From the NCBI RefSeq assembly GCF_000820105.1, contig NZ_CDDB01000048.1, positions 1 through 45,798 on the forward strand: a stretch of DNA of 45,798 nt, given 5' to 3'. This DNA comes from Aeromonas schubertii (GTDB lineage: Bacteria > Pseudomonadota > Gammaproteobacteria > Enterobacterales > Aeromonadaceae). Below the pieces are notes generated by a model. That model had not been told where the DNA came from, did no database searches, and saw only the letters and a program-made list of their open reading frames with translations. A program made the translations under genes and the position numbers. Shown piece after piece: positions 20,185 to 29,461 of this stretch. Numbering within the stretch: the stretch's first letter is position 1; every line of letters begins with the position of its first letter.

Positions 20185-23100
20185 TCAGGCATCGCCCATC
20201 GCCAGCAGGGTGGCGTTGCCGCCGACCGCCGTGGTGTTGATGGTGCGGGTCTTCTCGGTCACGAAGCGGTGCAGGTAGTGAGGGCCGCCCGCCTTGGGGC
20301 CGGTGCCGGAGAGGCCCTGCCCCCCAAACGGATGGACCCCGACCACGGCGCCGATCTGGTTGCGATTGATGTAGACGTTGCCCACGTTGATACGGCTCGC
20401 CAGCGCCTCGGCGTGGGACTCGTTACGGCTGTGGATCCCCAGGGTCAGGCCATAGCCGGTACCGTTGATCTCATTGATCACCTGCTCCAGATCCTTGGCG
20501 GCGTAGCGCACCACGTGCAGGATGGGGCCGAACTGCTCACGCTCGAGCTCGCGGATAGCGCGGATCTCCAGCGCCGTCGGCTGCACAAAGTAGCCCTCCA
20601 GGGTCGCCTTGGGCATGGGGGCCTGGGCGATCAGACGGCTCTTCGGAATCATCCGGGCCAGGTGCAGATCCAGTCCCGCCTTGGCCTCGGCGTCGATGAC
20701 CGGCCCTACGTCGGTGTTGTGCTCGGCCGGGTTGCCGACTTTGAGCTCCTGCAGGGCACCGGTGAGGATCTCCAGCACCCGGTCGGCGATCTCCTCTTGC
20801 AGGAACAGCACCCGCAGGGCGGAGCAGCGCTGGCCGGCGCTCTGGAAGGCGGCGCTCACCACGTCGCGCACCACCTGCTCGGGCAGGGCGGTAGAGTCGA
20901 CGATCATGGCGTTCTGGCCGCCGGTCTCGGCGATCAGCGGCAGGATGGCGCCATCGCGGTTGGCCAGGGTCTGGTTGATGAGTCTGGCGGTCTCGGTGGA
21001 GCCGGTGAAGCAGACGCCGCCGATGCGGCGATCCGCGGTCAGGCGGGCACCGACGCTGGCGCCATCGCCCGGCAGCAGGTGCAACACGTCACCCGGGATG
21101 CCGGCCTGGTGGGCCAGGGTCACCGCCAGGTGGGCGACCAGGCCGGTCTGCTCGGCCGGCTTGGCGACGACCGTGTTGCCGGTGGCGAGCGCCGCCGCAA
21201 CCTGGCCCAGGAAGATGGCCAGCGGGAAATTCCACGGGCTGATGCAGACGAACACGCCGCGCCCTTGCAAGAACAGCTCGTTCTGCTCACCCGTGTAACC
21301 CGGCAGCAAAGTGGCCTTGCTCATCATGGCCCGGGCCTGCTGGGCGTAGTAGCGGCAGAAATCCACCGCCTCGCGCACCTCGTCGATGCCATCTTGCAGC
21401 AGCTTGCCCGCCTCGCGGGTGCAAAGCGAAATGAACTGCTCGCGGTTCGCCTCCAGCAGATCCGCCAGCTTCTCCAGCGCCGCGGCGCGCTCGGCGACCG
21501 GGGTCTCGCGCCAGCGCGGGAAGGCGGCGTGAGCCGAGGCCAGGGCCTGCTCCACGGCGGCGCCATCGGCCCAGCGGATCTTGCCCACCACCTGACTGAT
21601 GTCCTGCGGGCTCAGCACGGTCTGCAGCTCACCCGTCACCAGCGTCTCGCCGTTGACGATGGGGCCGGCCTGCCACTGCTTGCTCTCCAGCTCCTTGAGC
21701 CTGGCGAAGAAGGGGCGCTGGATGGAGACGATGTTCATGTTGACGCCGCTCGAGTTCTTGCGATCGCTAAACAGGTTCACCGGCTGCGGGATGCGGTCAT
21801 TGGCCAGGGTCGGGTAGCGCTTGAGGGTGCGCAGCGGGTGCTCGGCCAGGCTGTCGGCCGGGGTGTTGGGGTCCACCAGCTTGTGCACGAAGGAGGTGTT
21901 GGCGCCGTTTTCCAGCAGGCGGCGCACCAGGTAGGGCAGCAGATCCTTGTGGGCACCGACCGGGGCATAGATGCGGCAGGCCAGCCCCGGATTCTCTTTG
22001 AGCACCGTGTGGTAGAGCTCGTCCCCCATGCCGTGCAGGCGCTGGAACTCGAACTGGCGATCGCCGGCCATCTCGAGAATGGTCACGACCGTGTGGGCGT
22101 TGTGGGTGGCAAACTGGGGCGAGATGGCACCAAGCGTCTCCTCGCTCAGCAGGTAGCGGGCGCAGGCGAGGTAAGAGACATCGGTCCCCGCCTTGCGGGT
22201 AAAGAGCGGGTAACCGGGCAGGCCGGCCTGCTGGGCATACTTGAGCTCGCTGTCCCAGTAGGCCCCCTTGACCAGACGCACCGGGATGAGATCCCCCTGT
22301 TCGCGGGCCAGGGCGGTGAGCCAGCACAAAACCGGCAGGGCGCGCTTGGAGTAGGCCTGCACCACCATGCCGAGCTTGCCCCAGCCGCGGTTGGCCTCAG
22401 AGCGATAGAGCTGCTCGAACAAGTCCAGCGACAGCTCGAGACGGTCCATCTCCTCGGCGTCGATGCTGATGGCCACATCCCGCTCCCGGGCCAGGCGCAC
22501 CAGACCGATGAGACGCTCGCACATCTCGCCGAGCACCCGCTCGCGGTTGGCCACGTCATAGCGCGGATGCAGGGCGGAGAGCTTGATGGAGATGGAAGGC
22601 GCCGGACCGCCGTCACTGATGCGCTCGCCACCCACCGCCTCGATGGCGTTGCGATAATCGGCCAGGTACTTGTCGGCGTCCTGCATGGTCAGGGCCGATT
22701 CTCCCAGCATGTCATAGGTGTGGGTGAAGCCCTGCTCACGCTGCTTGCGGCTGGCCTTGAGGGCCTCTTTCATGTCGCGGCCCAGCACGAACTGCTTGCC
22801 CATGATCTTCATGGCGGCGTACATGGCCGAGCGCACCATGGGCTCACCCAGCTTGTTGACCATGCGCCCCAGCAGGTTGGCCGGGTTGCCGTCGAGCTTC
22901 TTGTCGAGCTTGATGATCTTGCCGGTCAGCATCAGGCCCCAGGTCGAGGCGTTGACCAGGGTGGAGTCACTCTTGCGAAAGTGAGCCGCCCAGTTGGCGC
23001 CGGAGAGCTTGTCCTTGATCAGGGCATCGGCGGTGTCGGCATCGGGGATGCGCAGCAGCGCCTCGGCCAGGCACATCAGTATGATCCCCTCCTGGGTATC

Positions 23101-23349
23101 CAGGCTGTACTCCTGCAAGAAGGCGTCGATGCCATCGCCGGCACCGTTCTCCTGACGCACCTTGCTCACCAGGGCGCGGGCGCGGCTGGTAATGCGCTCG
23201 AGGGCGGCACCGTCGCTCGGCAGCATGGCCGACAGCTCGGTCAGGTAGGCATTCTCGTCCACTACATAATTCTGGGTAATGGCCTCGCGCAGGGCGGCGA
23301 GATCGGTGGGGCGATAGTCGGGGGCAAGCACTTGGGTCGCTTTGAACAT
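20185..23349 (-). CDS. putA: Bifunctional proline dehydrogenase / glutamate-semialdehyde dehydrogenase PutA
   Basis: PutA oxidises proline to glutamate in two steps using FAD and NAD+. The protein is 1054 residues from ATG 23349 (MFKATQVLAP); an in-frame ATG at 23370 adds seven residues. Helical arms lead into the FAD-binding proline dehydrogenase barrel (about residues 120-495, with RLVKGAYWDSE and ATHNAHTV). The aldehyde dehydrogenase domain (about 555-1040) has the NAD motif GVCFTGSTETAR, general base E808 (ETGGQN) and nucleophile C842 (SAGQRCSALR). E. coli PutA is 1320 residues and carries an N-terminal ribbon-helix-helix repressor domain and an extra C-terminal domain. Both are absent here, so this is the shorter, non-repressor type. 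No putP lies beside it. Confidence 0.96.
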   Translation of the reverse strand: MFKATQVLAPDYRPTDLAALREAITQNYVVDENAYLTELSAMLPSDGAALERITSRARALVSKVRQENGAGDGIDAFLQEYSLDTQEGIILMCLAEALLRIPDADTADALIKDKLSGANWAAHFRKSDSTLVNASTWGLMLTGKIIKLDKKLDGNPANLLGRMVNKLGEPMVRSAMYAAMKIMGKQFVLGRDMKEALKASRKQREQGFTHTYDMLGESALTMQDADKYLADYRNAIEAVGGERISDGGPAPSISIKLSALHPRYDVANRERVLGEMCERLIGLVRLARERDVAISIDAEEMDRLELSLDLFEQLYRSEANRGWGKLGMVVQAYSKRALPVLCWLTALAREQGDLIPVRLVKGAYWDSELKYAQQAGLPGYPLFTRKAGTDVSYLACARYLLSEETLGAISPQFATHNAHTVVTILEMAGDRQFEFQRLHGMGDELYHTVLKENPGLACRIYAPVGAHKDLLPYLVRRLLENGANTSFVHKLVDPNTPADSLAEHPLRTLKRYPTLANDRIPQPVNLFSDRKNSSGVNMNIVSIQRPFFARLKELESKQWQAGPIVNGETLVTGELQTVLSPQDISQVVGKIRWADGAAVEQALASAHAAFPRWRETPVAERAAALEKLADLLEANREQFISLCTREAGKLLQDGIDEVREAVDFCRYYAQQARAMMSKATLLPGYTGEQNELFLQGRGVFVCISPWNFPLAIFLGQVAAALATGNTVVAKPAEQTGLVAHLAVTLAHQAGIPGDVLHLLPGDGASVGARLTADRRIGGVCFTGSTETARLINQTLANRDGAILPLIAETGGQNAMIVDSTALPEQVVRDVVSAAFQSAGQRCSALRVLFLQEEIADRVLEILTGALQELKVGNPAEHNTDVGPVIDAEAKAGLDLHLARMIPKSRLIAQAPMPKATLEGYFVQPTALEIRAIRELEREQFGPILHVVRYAAKDLEQVINEINGTGYGLTLGIHSRNESHAEALASRINVGNVYINRNQIGAVVGVHPFGGQGLSGTGPKAGGPHYLHRFVTEKTRTINTTAVGGNATLLAMGDA

Positions 23350-23613
23350 AGATGGGGTCTTCCTGTACACCCTGGGGGCTCAATGGGATGGCGCATGGCG
23401 CCGCAACGCCGGTAATGTATACAATTACGCCCCACCAATGAAATGAAATTGTTGCCAGTTTATTAAGCGCGCCGCATCTTTTCGGCAATAAGGGCTCATA
23501 AAGGCCACATCAAGGGGAGCTCAGCCACTTTACCCGACAAAAATTGCATACAATTTCTCTTGCCCCAAAAGAGAGGGGGATGCCTTGGCATCCCCCTCTC
23601 TGCGTCAACCCGC
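23350..23613 (-). promoter_or_regulatory. putA upstream region
   Basis: This 264-bp gap contains the putA promoter side (A/T-rich from about 23410 to 23560, with GTATACAATTAC and a second ATACAATT) and, at its left-hand transcriptional end, the ygiM terminator. I could not assign a definite -35/-10 pair or an operator. Confidence 0.35.
23566..23600 (-). terminator. Rho-independent terminator after ygiM
   Basis: Perfect 14-bp stem GAGAGGGGGATGCC / GGCATCCCCCTCTC (23571-23584 with 23587-23600), followed on the minus strand by TTTTGG. It lies 14 bp after the ygiM stop. Confidence 0.85.
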
Positions 23614-24213
23614 TCAGTTCATCCAGCGGTCGCCACGGCGACGCCGTGGCAACATGGGCAGCAAGAGCCCCGCCAGGAGGCCGGCCCCCACCATCAGACC
23701 GCCACGAATGAACCAATCCATCTGCATGTCGTGCTCGCGGTTGTCATAGCTCTGATTGAGGGCGTCGTTCTGCTCTTTCAGGCTGGCCATCTGAGCATCC
23801 CGCTGCTTGAGCTGACTCTGCAGTTCGGTGATCTGCTGCTTCTGCTGCGCGATGGCCCCATCTTTCTGCGCAAACAGCCGCTCGTTATCGCCGTTGAGGT
23901 TTTGCAGGCGCCCCTTGAGCTCATCGAGCTGCTGCTGCTGCTGCGCCACCTGCTGACGGAAACTCGGCCCGCTTTGCAGATCATCCCCTTTCACCCAGCC
24001 GCTGCGCCCCTTGCCATCGGTGATCTGCACGAAGCCACCCTCGCTGGGACCGGCGAGCTCAAGCTGCTCACCCGCCTTGACGCTGCCGAGGATGCGGTAC
24101 TGGGTACCCGGTCCGCCGTGGATAAAGGTATAGATGTTGTCGGATACGTAACGGGTCTCGGCCATGGACTGGCTGGCGGCGAGAGCAAGCAGGATCCCGA
24201 TCAGGGCACGCAT
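23614..24213 (-). CDS. ygiM: SH3-domain membrane protein YgiM (TIGR04211 family)
   Basis: The protein is 199 residues from ATG 24213 (MRALIGILLALAASQSMA), a clear signal peptide start; an upstream open extension is not family-like. Order of parts: signal peptide, bacterial SH3 domain (about 20-85, with RYVSDNIYTFIHGGPGTQYR), a Gln-rich coiled coil (about 90-165), a single transmembrane helix near residues 170-190, and a basic tail ending RRGDRWMN. It matches E. coli YgiM along the whole length. E. coli ygiM also lies close to glnE. The molecular role is not settled; an envelope function is likely. Confidence 0.92.
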   Translation of the reverse strand: MRALIGILLALAASQSMAETRYVSDNIYTFIHGGPGTQYRILGSVKAGEQLELAGPSEGGFVQITDGKGRSGWVKGDDLQSGPSFRQQVAQQQQQLDELKGRLQNLNGDNERLFAQKDGAIAQQKQQITELQSQLKQRDAQMASLKEQNDALNQSYDNREHDMQMDWFIRGGLMVGAGLLAGLLLPMLPRRRRGDRWMN

Positions 24214-24306
24214 GGATGTCGATGTCTCTGTATTGGTTGAAAAACAGCTTGGATGGTAAGCCGCCATCACCTCAAACCACAAGCAGAACCGCAACGGAGT
24301 GTGAAG

Positions 24307-25053
24307 CTAGCCCCGACGCAGGCTCTCCTTGATCTGCCGAAGCTCTTGCAGCAGTTGGTCCTGCTGCCGGGTCAGGTGACGCACCTGCTGCTGCAGGGCC
24401 TGAGTCTCCTTGTCCGTAGATTTGAGAAAGAGGCTGGCCATGAAACCGCTCATGGCACTGAACAGGCCCACCCCGAAGATGATCACCAGGCTGGCCACGA
24501 AGCGCCCCTCGTCGGTGTGAGGCACTATATCCCCGTATCCTATGGTGGAGAGGGTCACCAGGGCCCACCAGAAGGCGTCATAGGCATTGTTGATCTGGCT
24601 ACCCGGCGTCCCCCCCTCGACCCAGAAGATGAGGCCCGCCCCCACCCCGAGCAACACGAAGAAGAGCAGCAGTATGCCGGCCAGGTGCGATTCGCTGCGC
24701 TCGCGACGAAAGATGGCCAACAGGTCCGGATTGCGGCGCAGCAGCTGGATCACCCGATAGAGTTGCAGCAGCCGAGCCCAGCGCAGCTGCTCCACCATAG
24801 GCAGGCTGCCCGGCAGGTAGATCCAGTTGCTCTTGAGATAGGCGAGGCGCTGATCGCTGCGTGCCAGACCATAGAGGAAGTGAATGATAAAGACGTAACA
24901 GAGCAGGCTGTCCACGTCATAGAAGAGGGAGAGCGTCTCGGGCGTAAAATATTCACCGAAGAACCAGCGCAGGCTCACCAGCAACACAGAGACCACAGAG
25001 AGCAGGGCCATCAGCAGATCCATGGCTCTCAGGCCGGCAGAGTGATGTCGCAT
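24307..25053 (-). CDS. Voltage-gated-type potassium channel
   Basis: The protein is 248 residues from ATG 25053 (MRHHSAGLRAMD); starts at 25074 and 25080 would add 7-9 residues. It has several hydrophobic segments, including a helix with spaced arginines (RWARLLQLYRVIQLLRR) that looks like a reduced S4/S4-S5 voltage-sensor segment. A pore loop with the selectivity filter TLSTIGYGD follows, then an inner helix, and finally a cytoplasmic Gln-rich coiled coil ending ESLRRG that could assemble the tetramer. The length is that of bacterial Kv-like ion-transport-domain proteins. It is divergent from the chemotaxis receptor gene. Confidence 0.9.
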   Translation of the reverse strand: MRHHSAGLRAMDLLMALLSVVSVLLVSLRWFFGEYFTPETLSLFYDVDSLLCYVFIIHFLYGLARSDQRLAYLKSNWIYLPGSLPMVEQLRWARLLQLYRVIQLLRRNPDLLAIFRRERSESHLAGILLLFFVLLGVGAGLIFWVEGGTPGSQINNAYDAFWWALVTLSTIGYGDIVPHTDEGRFVASLVIIFGVGLFSAMSGFMASLFLKSTDKETQALQQQVRHLTRQQDQLLQELRQIKESLRRG

Positions 25054-25153
25054 ACAAAATCCATCATTGAGCATAAACATTAGTCATAAAAAACAAGATA
25101 ATGCCGATACCCTGACGGTCAAAGGGGATTTCGCATGTCCAAGGAGAGTCGTG

Positions 25154-26404
25154 ATGCGGTTTAATGCCATCGAGCGTCGTATGAGTGATGTTCGCCTGCT
25201 GCCCAAGGTAGTGATCCTGATGGTGGTCAGCACCCTGCTGCTGCTGACCAAGCTCTGGTTCGATGCCAGCCACCTGGAAGAGACCCTGCTGCAGGGGGGC
25301 ATAGAGGCGGGTCAGGCGGGGGAGATTGCCCAAAACCTCATCTGGAGTGGTCTGATGGAGACGGCCCTGATGGGGATCTTCTTCGTGGTCTTCCTGCTGG
25401 CCGGCTCCCGCCTCATGGTGCGTCAGGTCAACTATCTGGTCGGCCTGCTGCACCGCTTCTCCCAACAAGACCTCAGCCACAGGGTCGAGCTCAACTCCAA
25501 AGACGAGTTCGGCGACATCGCCCGGGCCGTGGCCCACTCCCAGGATCACCTGCGACAGGTGTTCGGCAACCAGCGCGGCATCAGCAAGGAGCTCGGAGAG
25601 ATCGCCTCCCAGGTCACTCTTTGCATGGAGGAGGCCAACGAGTCGATCAGCGAAGAGTTTCGTCAGATAGAGCAGCTGGCCGGCGCCATGAGCGAGATGG
25701 CCGCCTCGGTACGCGAAGTGGCCGGCCATGCGGAGCAGGCCTCCCGGGCCACCAGCGAGAGCCGCGCCCTGGCCGAGCAGGGGCAAGGCTATGTGGCCGA
25801 GACGGTGACCACCATCTCGGCCCTGTCGAACAATATCCAGCGCTCCTCCGGCGTGGTCAGCGATGTGGAGCAGGGGGTGCAGCGCATCGGCTCCGTGGTC
25901 GATACCATTCGCAGCATCTCGGAACAGACCAACCTGCTGGCCCTCAACGCCGCCATCGAGGCAGCCCGTGCCGGTGAAGCGGGACGCGGCTTTGCCGTGG
26001 TGGCCGACGAGGTGCGCAGCCTGGCCAACCGGGCCCAGGCAGCGACGGTGGAGATCCAGCAGATGATAGAGCAGCTGCAGCAGAGCGCCCGTCAGGCCAC
26101 CCTGTTGATGAGCGAGAGCGTGGCCCAGGCCGATCGCGGTGTAGAGCAGGTGAACCGGGCCGGGGATCAGCTCGGCACCATAGTCAACCGGGTACACGCC
26201 GTGGCCGACATGAACTATCAGATCGCCACCGCCGCCGAGCAGCAGAGCAAGGTCGCCGAAGAGATGGAGGACAACCTCACCCAGGTCAAACAGATCGTCG
26301 AAGGCTCTGTGGTGGTGATCCGCGAGCTGCTCGAGGCGAGTGGCCAGGTAGAGGCCCATAGCCGGGAACTGGATAGCACCATTCAGGCCTTTAAGCTGGA
26401 TTAA
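25154..26404 (+). CDS. Methyl-accepting chemotaxis protein with minimal periplasmic part
   Basis: The protein is 416 residues from ATG 25154, with AAGGAG at 25141-25146. There are two transmembrane helices (about 15-33 and 68-90) separated by only about 35 residues, so there is no room for a standard periplasmic sensor domain. A HAMP domain follows (about 91-145), then a signalling domain with the highly conserved hairpin tip NLLALNAAIEAARAGE and GFAVVADEVR. There is no NWETF-type pentapeptide for CheR at the C-terminus. It may sense an intramembrane or cytoplasmic signal. It shares a 100-bp divergent promoter region with the potassium channel gene. Confidence 0.94.
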   Translation: MRFNAIERRMSDVRLLPKVVILMVVSTLLLLTKLWFDASHLEETLLQGGIEAGQAGEIAQNLIWSGLMETALMGIFFVVFLLAGSRLMVRQVNYLVGLLHRFSQQDLSHRVELNSKDEFGDIARAVAHSQDHLRQVFGNQRGISKELGEIASQVTLCMEEANESISEEFRQIEQLAGAMSEMAASVREVAGHAEQASRATSESRALAEQGQGYVAETVTTISALSNNIQRSSGVVSDVEQGVQRIGSVVDTIRSISEQTNLLALNAAIEAARAGEAGRGFAVVADEVRSLANRAQAATVEIQQMIEQLQQSARQATLLMSESVAQADRGVEQVNRAGDQLGTIVNRVHAVADMNYQIATAAEQQSKVAEEMEDNLTQVKQIVEGSVVVIRELLEASGQVEAHSRELDSTIQAFKLD

Positions 26405-26434
26405 TCCCTCCTGTCACAACAGAGTGCCACGACA

Positions 26435-26460
26435 CCGTGGCCCCCTGGCCACGTTGGTTG
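26435..26460 (+). terminator. Possible terminator after the chemotaxis receptor gene
   Basis: Stem CGTGGCC / GGCCACG (26436-26442 with 26447-26453) followed by TTGGTTGTG, a weak T-rich tail. A second hairpin (CCGCGCT / AGCGCGG, 26486-26492 with 26500-26506) lies between it and glnE. Confidence 0.45.
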
Positions 26461-26553
26461 TGTGCGTGCGCTCCCACCGCCGGCACCGCGCTGTGACTTA
26501 GCGCGGCACAGTGTTAGATTGGCGGGCATAGTCAGTTGCAAAGGAACCTTGCC

Positions 26554-29406
26554 GTGACCCTGCCCGCCTCCCTCCTCCCCCTCGCCCAGCGCCACTGGCA
26601 GCGCCTGCTGGAACAACAACCAGAACGAGCCACCCTTCCCGAACCGGTTCGCGACGCCCTGCTCACCCTGCTCGGTCTCTCGGATTTCGTGGCCGATGCC
26701 CTGCACCGGGAGCCTGCCTTGCTCGAAACCCTGCTCGGCAGTGGAGAGCTGGAGCAGGCCGAACGCTGGCCCAATTACCCGGCCCAGCTGGCCGAGGCCC
26801 TGAGCGACGTGCAGGATGAGGAGTCACTGAAGCGAGCCCTGCGCCGCTTCCGCCGCCATCAGATGGTGGTGATCGCCTGGCGCGAGCTACTGGGACTGGC
26901 CCCGGTGGAGGAGAGCTTCGTCCACCTGACCAGGCTGGCCGATGCCCTCATCGGTCAGACCCGTGACTGGCTCTATGAGTTGCAGTGCCGCGAGCTTGGC
27001 ACCCCGCTCGACGGCGAGGGCAACCCCCAACCCCTGCTGATCCTCGGCATGGGCAAGCTGGGCGGTGGCGAGCTCAACTTCTCGTCCGACATCGATCTTA
27101 TCTTCACCTTCCCCGAGAACGGCTACACCCACGGTGGCCGCCGCGAGCTGGCCAACCAGCAGTTCTTCATCAAGCTGGGCCAGCGCATCATCAACGCCCT
27201 GCACCAGAGCACGGTCGACGGCCAGGTGTTTCGGGTCGACATGCGGCTGCGTCCGTTCGGGGACGCAGGTCCACTGGCCATCTCGTTTGCCGCCATGGAG
27301 GACTACTACCAGCACCACGGACGCAACTGGGAACGCTACGCCATGGTCAAGGCGCGGGTGATCGGTGACGAGTGCCATTACGGCCGCGAGCTGGGCGAGC
27401 TGCTGCGCCCCTTCGTGTTTCGCCGCTACATCGACTTCGGGGTCATCGACGGCCTGCGCCAGATGAAGGCGATGATCGCCGCCGAGGTGCGCCGCAAGGG
27501 ACTGGAGGGGAACATCAAGCTGGGCGCCGGCGGCATTCGTGAGGTGGAGTTTATCGTGCAAGCCCTGCAGCTCATCCGCGGTGGACGCGAGCCGGCGCTG
27601 CGAGTGCGCCACCTGCCGGACGCGCTCTCGGCCATCGCGGCGTGCGGTGCCCTCACCGGCGAGGAGAGTGAGCGCCTGCTCTGTGCCTATCGCCTGCTGC
27701 GCCGGGTCGAGAACCTGCTACAGGAGATCGGCGATCAGCAGACCCAGACCCTGCCCACCGAGGAGCGGGATCGCACCCGCCTGGTTCATGCCATGGGGCT
27801 GCCAGACTGGGCCAGCCTGATGGCTCGCCTCGACGGGGAGATGGCGGCGGTGCACGGCGAGTTCGTCAAGGTCGTGGGCGAGGAGAAGGAGGCGCCGGCC
27901 CACCTCGAGCAGGTGTGGGTGGATCTCTGGCGCACCACGCTCGATCGCGACGAGATCATCGCCCTGCTGGGGGAGCAGGGGGTGAACGAGGAGGCGAGCA
28001 GCGCCATCACTACCCATCTGCTCCATTTTAAGGAGGAGGCATCACGCCGCCCCATCGGCCCTCAGGGGCGCACCGCCCTGGACTGGCTGATGCCGGAGCT
28101 GTTGCGGCTGGTGATCGGAGAGTCCCAACCCGGCCCCCTGTTCGATCGCCTCTGCCAACTGTTGACCCGCATCTTCACCCGCAGCGCCTATCTGCAACTG
28201 CTGGCCGAAAACCCGGGAGCCCTGCGCCAGCTGGTGCGCCTGTGCGCCGCCAGCCATCTGGTGAGCGAGCAGCTGTCGCGCTACCCCATCTTGCTCGACG
28301 AACTGCTCGATCCCCAGCACCTCTATCACCCGACCCCGCTCGATCACTACAAGCCCCAGCTGCGTCAGTTCCTGCTGCGCATCCCCGAGGAGGATGTGGA
28401 GCAACAGATGGAGGCCCTGCGCCAGTTCAAGCAGGTGCAGCTGCTGCGCATCGTGGCGGCCGACATCGCCGGCGCCCTGCCCCTGATGAAGGTGAGCGAT
28501 CACCTCACCTGGCTGGCCGAGGCCATCATCGAAGAGGTGGTCAACCAGGCCTGGAGCCAGATCACCGAACGTTATGGGGTGCCACCGGAAGTGGCCGAGA
28601 GCGGCGAGCGCGGCTTTGCGGTGATCGCCTACGGCAAGCTCGGCGGCATCGAGCTCGGCTACGGCTCGGACCTCGATCTGGTGTTCCTGCACACCGGCGA
28701 GCCTGCTGGCTACACCAACGGGGCCAAGTCCATCGACTGCCGCCAATTCTACATCCGCCTGGCCCAGCGGGTGCTGCATCTCTTTAGTACCCGCACCCCC
28801 TCGGGCATCCTCTACGAGATCGATATGCGGCTGCGTCCCTCGGGGGACGCGGGTCTGCTGGTCTCCTCCCTCGACGCCTTCGAGCATTATCAGCAGCGCG
28901 ATGCCTGGACCTGGGAGCACCAGGCCCTGGTGCGAGCCCGCCCCGTCTATGGGGACGAGCGACTGCTGGCAGGCTTTGCCCGGGTGCGCCAGGCCGTGCT
29001 TTCGCGAGAACGGGAGCGGGCCCTCCTCTCCAAAGAGGTGCGCGAGATGCGCGCCAAGATGCGCGACCATCTGCTCAAGGCCGGCCCCGGCGAGTTCGAC
29101 CTCAAGCAGTCGCCGGGAGGCATGGTGGATATCGAGTTCATCGCCCAGTACCTGGTGCTGGCCCATGCCGCCGAATACCCGGAGGCCCTCACCCGCTGGT
29201 CCGATAATGTGCGCATCTTCGACGAGTGCGTCATGACAGGGGTATTGACCCTGGAGGAGGCCGAAGGGCTCAAGCAGGCCTATCTGGAGATCCGCGATCT
29301 GGGGCATCGCCTCAATCTCTCGGAGATATCCCGCCGGGTCTCGGATGATCGGCTCACGGCGGAGCGCCACCATGTGCTCACCCTGTGGCAACGCCTGCTC
29401 GAATAA
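26554..29406 (+). CDS. glnE: Bifunctional glutamine synthetase adenylyltransferase / adenylyl-removing enzyme GlnE
   Basis: GlnE adds AMP to and removes AMP from glutamine synthetase according to nitrogen status, under PII control. The protein is 950 residues from GTG 26554, with AAAGGA at good spacing (E. coli 946); a TTG at 26536 is less likely. It has two nucleotidyltransferase domains. The N-terminal removase has GMGKLGGGELNFSSDIDL; the C-terminal transferase has YGKLGGIELGYGSDLDL. Each is followed by its regulatory helical bundle (GlnD/PII-uridylyltransferase-like). Both D-x-D pairs are intact. The upstream neighbours ygiM, the channel gene and the receptor gene do not suggest an operon. 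Confidence 0.97.
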   Translation: MTLPASLLPLAQRHWQRLLEQQPERATLPEPVRDALLTLLGLSDFVADALHREPALLETLLGSGELEQAERWPNYPAQLAEALSDVQDEESLKRALRRFRRHQMVVIAWRELLGLAPVEESFVHLTRLADALIGQTRDWLYELQCRELGTPLDGEGNPQPLLILGMGKLGGGELNFSSDIDLIFTFPENGYTHGGRRELANQQFFIKLGQRIINALHQSTVDGQVFRVDMRLRPFGDAGPLAISFAAMEDYYQHHGRNWERYAMVKARVIGDECHYGRELGELLRPFVFRRYIDFGVIDGLRQMKAMIAAEVRRKGLEGNIKLGAGGIREVEFIVQALQLIRGGREPALRVRHLPDALSAIAACGALTGEESERLLCAYRLLRRVENLLQEIGDQQTQTLPTEERDRTRLVHAMGLPDWASLMARLDGEMAAVHGEFVKVVGEEKEAPAHLEQVWVDLWRTTLDRDEIIALLGEQGVNEEASSAITTHLLHFKEEASRRPIGPQGRTALDWLMPELLRLVIGESQPGPLFDRLCQLLTRIFTRSAYLQLLAENPGALRQLVRLCAASHLVSEQLSRYPILLDELLDPQHLYHPTPLDHYKPQLRQFLLRIPEEDVEQQMEALRQFKQVQLLRIVAADIAGALPLMKVSDHLTWLAEAIIEEVVNQAWSQITERYGVPPEVAESGERGFAVIAYGKLGGIELGYGSDLDLVFLHTGEPAGYTNGAKSIDCRQFYIRLAQRVLHLFSTRTPSGILYEIDMRLRPSGDAGLLVSSLDAFEHYQQRDAWTWEHQALVRARPVYGDERLLAGFARVRQAVLSRERERALLSKEVREMRAKMRDHLLKAGPGEFDLKQSPGGMVDIEFIAQYLVLAHAAEYPEALTRWSDNVRIFDECVMTGVLTLEEAEGLKQAYLEIRDLGHRLNLSEISRRVSDDRLTAERHHVLTLWQRLLE

Positions 29407-29461
29407 GGCCCGGACTCCTGGCCTACACTTAGGCGGAGATCGCAGGTAAAAGGAACACAAG

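Noticed and set aside
20155-23415. Plus-strand open frame of over 1000 codons
   Set aside because: Antisense to putA, low complexity, no recognisable domain; a GC-driven shadow frame.
26486-26506. Hairpin CCGCGCT/AGCGCGG before glnE as a regulatory RNA
   Set aside because: A short GC hairpin without T run or other supporting feature; common by chance in this GC-rich sequence.
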